Below, in pieces: positions 61,880-64,000 of a stretch of DNA of 64,000 nt. A model generated the notes under the pieces. It had not been told where the DNA came from, did not search any database, and was given only the letters and a program-made list of their open reading frames with translations. The DNA comes from Erythroxylum novogranatense (lineage: Eukaryota > Streptophyta > Magnoliopsida > Malpighiales > Erythroxylaceae): contig CM057230.1 in NCBI GenBank assembly GCA_029891385.1, positions 39,713,858 through 39,777,857 on the forward strand. Reading direction: 5' to 3'. The first letter of the stretch is position 1. Each line of letters opens with the position of its first letter. The translations under genes were made by a program, and so were the position numbers.

Positions 61880-62163
61880 GGGTACATATATATGTGAAAT
61901 TAATTGTATATTATGAAGTTATCATAAGATTAAGTTCGGTTAAAGTGATCTATTAACCTTATAGGCTTTGGGCTATATGACATCTAATAAAGTATGAGCT
62001 TTAATGTGTAGAGATCCAATAATCTAATTTCTATTTTATGATGCGCCAAAAAGACTTTGATGTTTTTCTTTATGCTTTTTAACCTTAATAGATCACTTTA
62101 ACTGAGCTTAACCTTATGATAACTCATAATATACAATTAATTCACATATATATGTACCCAAAT
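61880..62163. repeat. Foldback in the 3' LTR of Copia D
   Basis: A forward arm (61880-61960, GGGTACATATATATGTG...) and a reverse arm (62081-62159, ...CACATATATATGTACCC) are about 80-bp inverted copies with a few differences, separated by 120 bases. The spacer segment 62006-62070 (GAGATCCAATAATCTAATTT...) is repeated in direct orientation at about 62185-62255. This scrambles the outer end of the LTR. Confidence 0.85.
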
Positions 62164-62260
62164 GTGTGTGTATATATATAGAGAGAGATCCAATAATCTA
62201 ATTTCTATTTTATGATGGGCCAAAAAGACCTTAATGTTTTTCTTTTTGCTTTTTGGAGGG

Positions 62261-63090
62261 TTGCGTTTTAGGATGTTATGATCAACTGTTATATGATCTG
62301 ATGAGTTCGCTTAAAGAGATCACTAGTTATCATCGTATTTGATGAAATACAATATGTTTTAGTTCCACTTTTTCCTAAAATATGTGATACAAGAGAAGGA
62401 TTAATAATTTTATAATATATAATTATTTTAAAGTTCAATTCTATGTTGTAATTTAAAATTTAAAATTAACACTATATATTACAAATAAGTTTATCCAAAA
62501 TAGTCCCTCTATTAATTATGGACAAAATTACATACTTCTTAAACTTCTCAAATTTCATATAATTAAAAGAATGATCTTTTGTCTTAGAAGAAGAAGTTTT
62601 ATTCATAAAATAGTTTTTATTTAATTATTAGAAAATAAGAAATTGACTTTTTTTGTTATATCCTAATAGCTAAAACTATTATATATATACTCACATAATA
62701 TCAATAACATATTTAGTGTCTACTTTTTATAATTTTAATTTAGTACAAATTTTTTAAATTTGTAATTTAGTGATTAATTTTTAAAACTTGTATAATTCGG
62801 ATCAAAATTGTTTTTGTTGATATAATATATATGTAAAATGTAACGTTATCCATCTATTATTAAAAATTCTCGTTGAGATTAACCAATATTATCTCATATA
62901 TATATATATATACACACACAACTACCATACGTAATAACTTTTTAATTATTTTTGCATATTATTGACCGGACATGATTATATAAAGGACACGATCGAGGGG
63001 ATTCTAATGGGCCCATTTTATGAAAACCAAAGCTCATTTTGTACACCGCATCGCCGCAGCCAATAAGAAACGCGAGGTGAAGTCATCCAC
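62261..63090. other. AT-rich spacer upstream of the transporter gene
   Basis: No gene recognised. A (TA)n run followed by CACACACA lies near 62896-62922. A CCAAT box (63060-63064) opens the GC-richer promoter region. Confidence 0.5.
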
Positions 63091-63112
63091 CCAATTAGTT
63101 TCATCCACGTGG
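63091..63112 (+). promoter_or_regulatory. ERSE (ER stress element) overlapping a G-box
   Basis: CCAAT (63091-63095), exactly nine bases, then CCACG (63105-63109): a perfect match to ERSE-I, CCAAT-N9-CCACG. The CCACG lies in the palindrome CCACGTGG (63105-63112), a G-box bound by bZIP factors. In Arabidopsis, ERSE sites are used by bZIP28/bZIP60 with NF-Y factors to switch on ER-stress genes. Confidence 0.8.
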
Positions 63113-63139
63113 AGCATCCACGTAGCTTATGTGTCCTCC

Positions 63140-63150
63140 TTTTTATACCT
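63140..63150 (+). promoter_or_regulatory. TATA box of the UTR1/3-like gene
   Basis: TTTTTATACCT lies about 30 bases after the ERSE and about 205 bases before the ATG, predicting transcription start near 63172. Confidence 0.65.
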
Positions 63151-63349
63151 CACATAAGTAGAGCTGAACTCGGCCGTTAAATATCCGGCGGTTGTTTCCG
63201 TTATTCCCGCGGTTGATCCGTTACTTCATTCGTCGTCCATCCCATTCCCACCCCGTTTGCGGTTTCATTTACTTGTTCCGTTAGCTGAAAAAGAGACAGA
63301 CTCGATATTCGAGTGTGGAATCGCCGCGTCGTCCGTGGCCACCGGCGAA

Positions 63350-64000
63350 ATGGAATTACAAGGTGCGGGACTTCGCCGAGTGTTAGTGTTGGCATTTTGC
63401 GTTGCCGGAATTTGGTCAGCTTATATCTACCAAGGAGTTCTCCAAGAGACTCTGTAAGTTACTATAATTTTTGGCCTTGATTTTGAAATTGCCGAGTGAT
63501 CTAGGGCTTAATATGATCATGATGATGATAAAAAATGCGTGCTTCTTGTTGTTTTGGAAATAGATCTACAAAGCGATTTGGTCCAGATGGAAAAAGGTTC
63601 GGGCATTTAGCGTTCCTAAATCTGGCTCAAAACGTTGTGTGCTTGATTTGGTCTTATATAAGTAAGTTTTGTAGAAGCTCGAAATTTAACTATTTATTTA
63701 TTGTGGTCTATGGAACCTGAAACTGTAGTCTTTCTGATGACTAGTGATAAAGATTTGGTCCAGAACGAGTGGACGTGGTGGGGCCCCGTGGTGGACGTAC
63801 TGGAGTGCCGGCATTACCAATACGATTGGTCCGGCAATGGGGATTGAAGCTTTGAAATATATCAGCTATCCAGCTCAGGTTTGTTGATGAATAAATCCAG
63901 TGTTGTTTTTGTTTATGTATTGTAAAGAGTGATGTTTTTGGGAATCCTTGGTTTTGATAATGTTGTACAACTATTCATCTGTTGTTATGTTAGGCTGTTT
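63350..64000 (+). CDS. UTR1/3: UDP-galactose/UDP-glucose transporter, UTR1/UTR3 type (partial)
   Basis: Three exons are visible: 63350-63453, 63564-63661 and 63745-63878. All introns are GT-AG and the phases join into the first 112 residues. The gene runs off the window in its third intron. The start MELQGAGLRRVLVLAFCVAG leads into the first membrane helix, followed by IWSAYIYQGVLQETLSTKRF, helix NLAQNVVCLIWSYIMIK, and TYWSAGITNTIGPAMGIEAL. These are the characteristic opening segments of plant UTR1/UTR3, nucleotide-sugar transporters that bring UDP-glucose and UDP-galactose into the ER and Golgi lumen, supporting glycoprotein quality control and wall polysaccharide synthesis. Full-length relatives have about 330 residues and ten membrane helices. 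The promoter has an ERSE, fitting ER-stress induction. No defects are seen. Confidence 0.95.

Larger units (their letters stand above)
48548..62260 (+). mobile_element. Copia LTR retrotransposon D, split by inserts E and F
   Basis: The 5' LTR is at 48548-49019 and a rearranged 3' LTR at about 61880-62260. A degenerate tRNA-Met primer site TAGTATCAAAGCC lies at 49022-49034. Gag, protease and integrase run from about 50160 to 52062. Reading resumes at about 59450 in the integrase tail, then reverse transcriptase and RNase H run to about 61680. The break between PTKTTT (52057) and KTPYELWIGKRP (59446) marks the 7.4-kb insert E. Both halves are full of stops. No target duplication could be confirmed because the outer 3' LTR end is scrambled. 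Confidence 0.82.

Overview
This is nuclear DNA of a flowering plant, most likely a woody eudicot. The evidence is intron-rich genes with GT-AG splicing, AT-rich spacers, a plant-type MIR395 hairpin, and nested LTR retrotransposons of plant Copia and Gypsy lineages. Only three protein genes look like host genes: a four-exon PQQ-propeller (polyvinylalcohol-dehydrogenase-like) gene (minus, 1147-3465), a six-exon PBL2/PBL3 (APK2A/APK2B)-type receptor-like cytoplasmic kinase (minus, 14936-19327), and the first three exons of a UDP-galactose/UDP-glucose transporter of the UTR1/UTR3 type (plus, from 63350, cut by the window end). One RNA gene, MIR395, lies on the minus strand at about 4640-4760.

Everything else is spacer or mobile DNA. 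6730-11747 is an internally deleted Copia element carrying a nested 2.7-kb solo Gypsy-type LTR. 11850-12853 is a hAT-like non-autonomous element. 21236-37216 is Copia element A, split by the 9.7-kb Copia element B (24110-33791, 1.8-kb LTRs). 37333-47205 is a minus-strand Ty3/Gypsy element C of the Tat type, with two RNase H domains, an antisense gene between pol and the 3' LTR, and an 82-bp minisatellite. 48548 to about 62260 is Copia element D. D is split by an unidentified insert E, and E contains a further minus-strand Gypsy-like, non-autonomous element F (53090-58755). All element genes seen carry stops, frameshifts or lost catalytic residues.

The kinase and transporter face away from each other, separated by 44 kb of mostly nested retrotransposons. 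In Arabidopsis the corresponding genes are neighbours twice over (APK2B/UTR1 and APK2A/UTR3), so this looks like an ancient gene pair stretched apart by transposons. The transporter promoter holds a perfect ER-stress element (CCAAT-N9-CCACG) just upstream of a TATA box, which fits the known unfolded-protein-response induction of UTR1/UTR3. Coordinates of splice sites, LTR ends and target-site duplications were read by eye; no alignment or database search was run.
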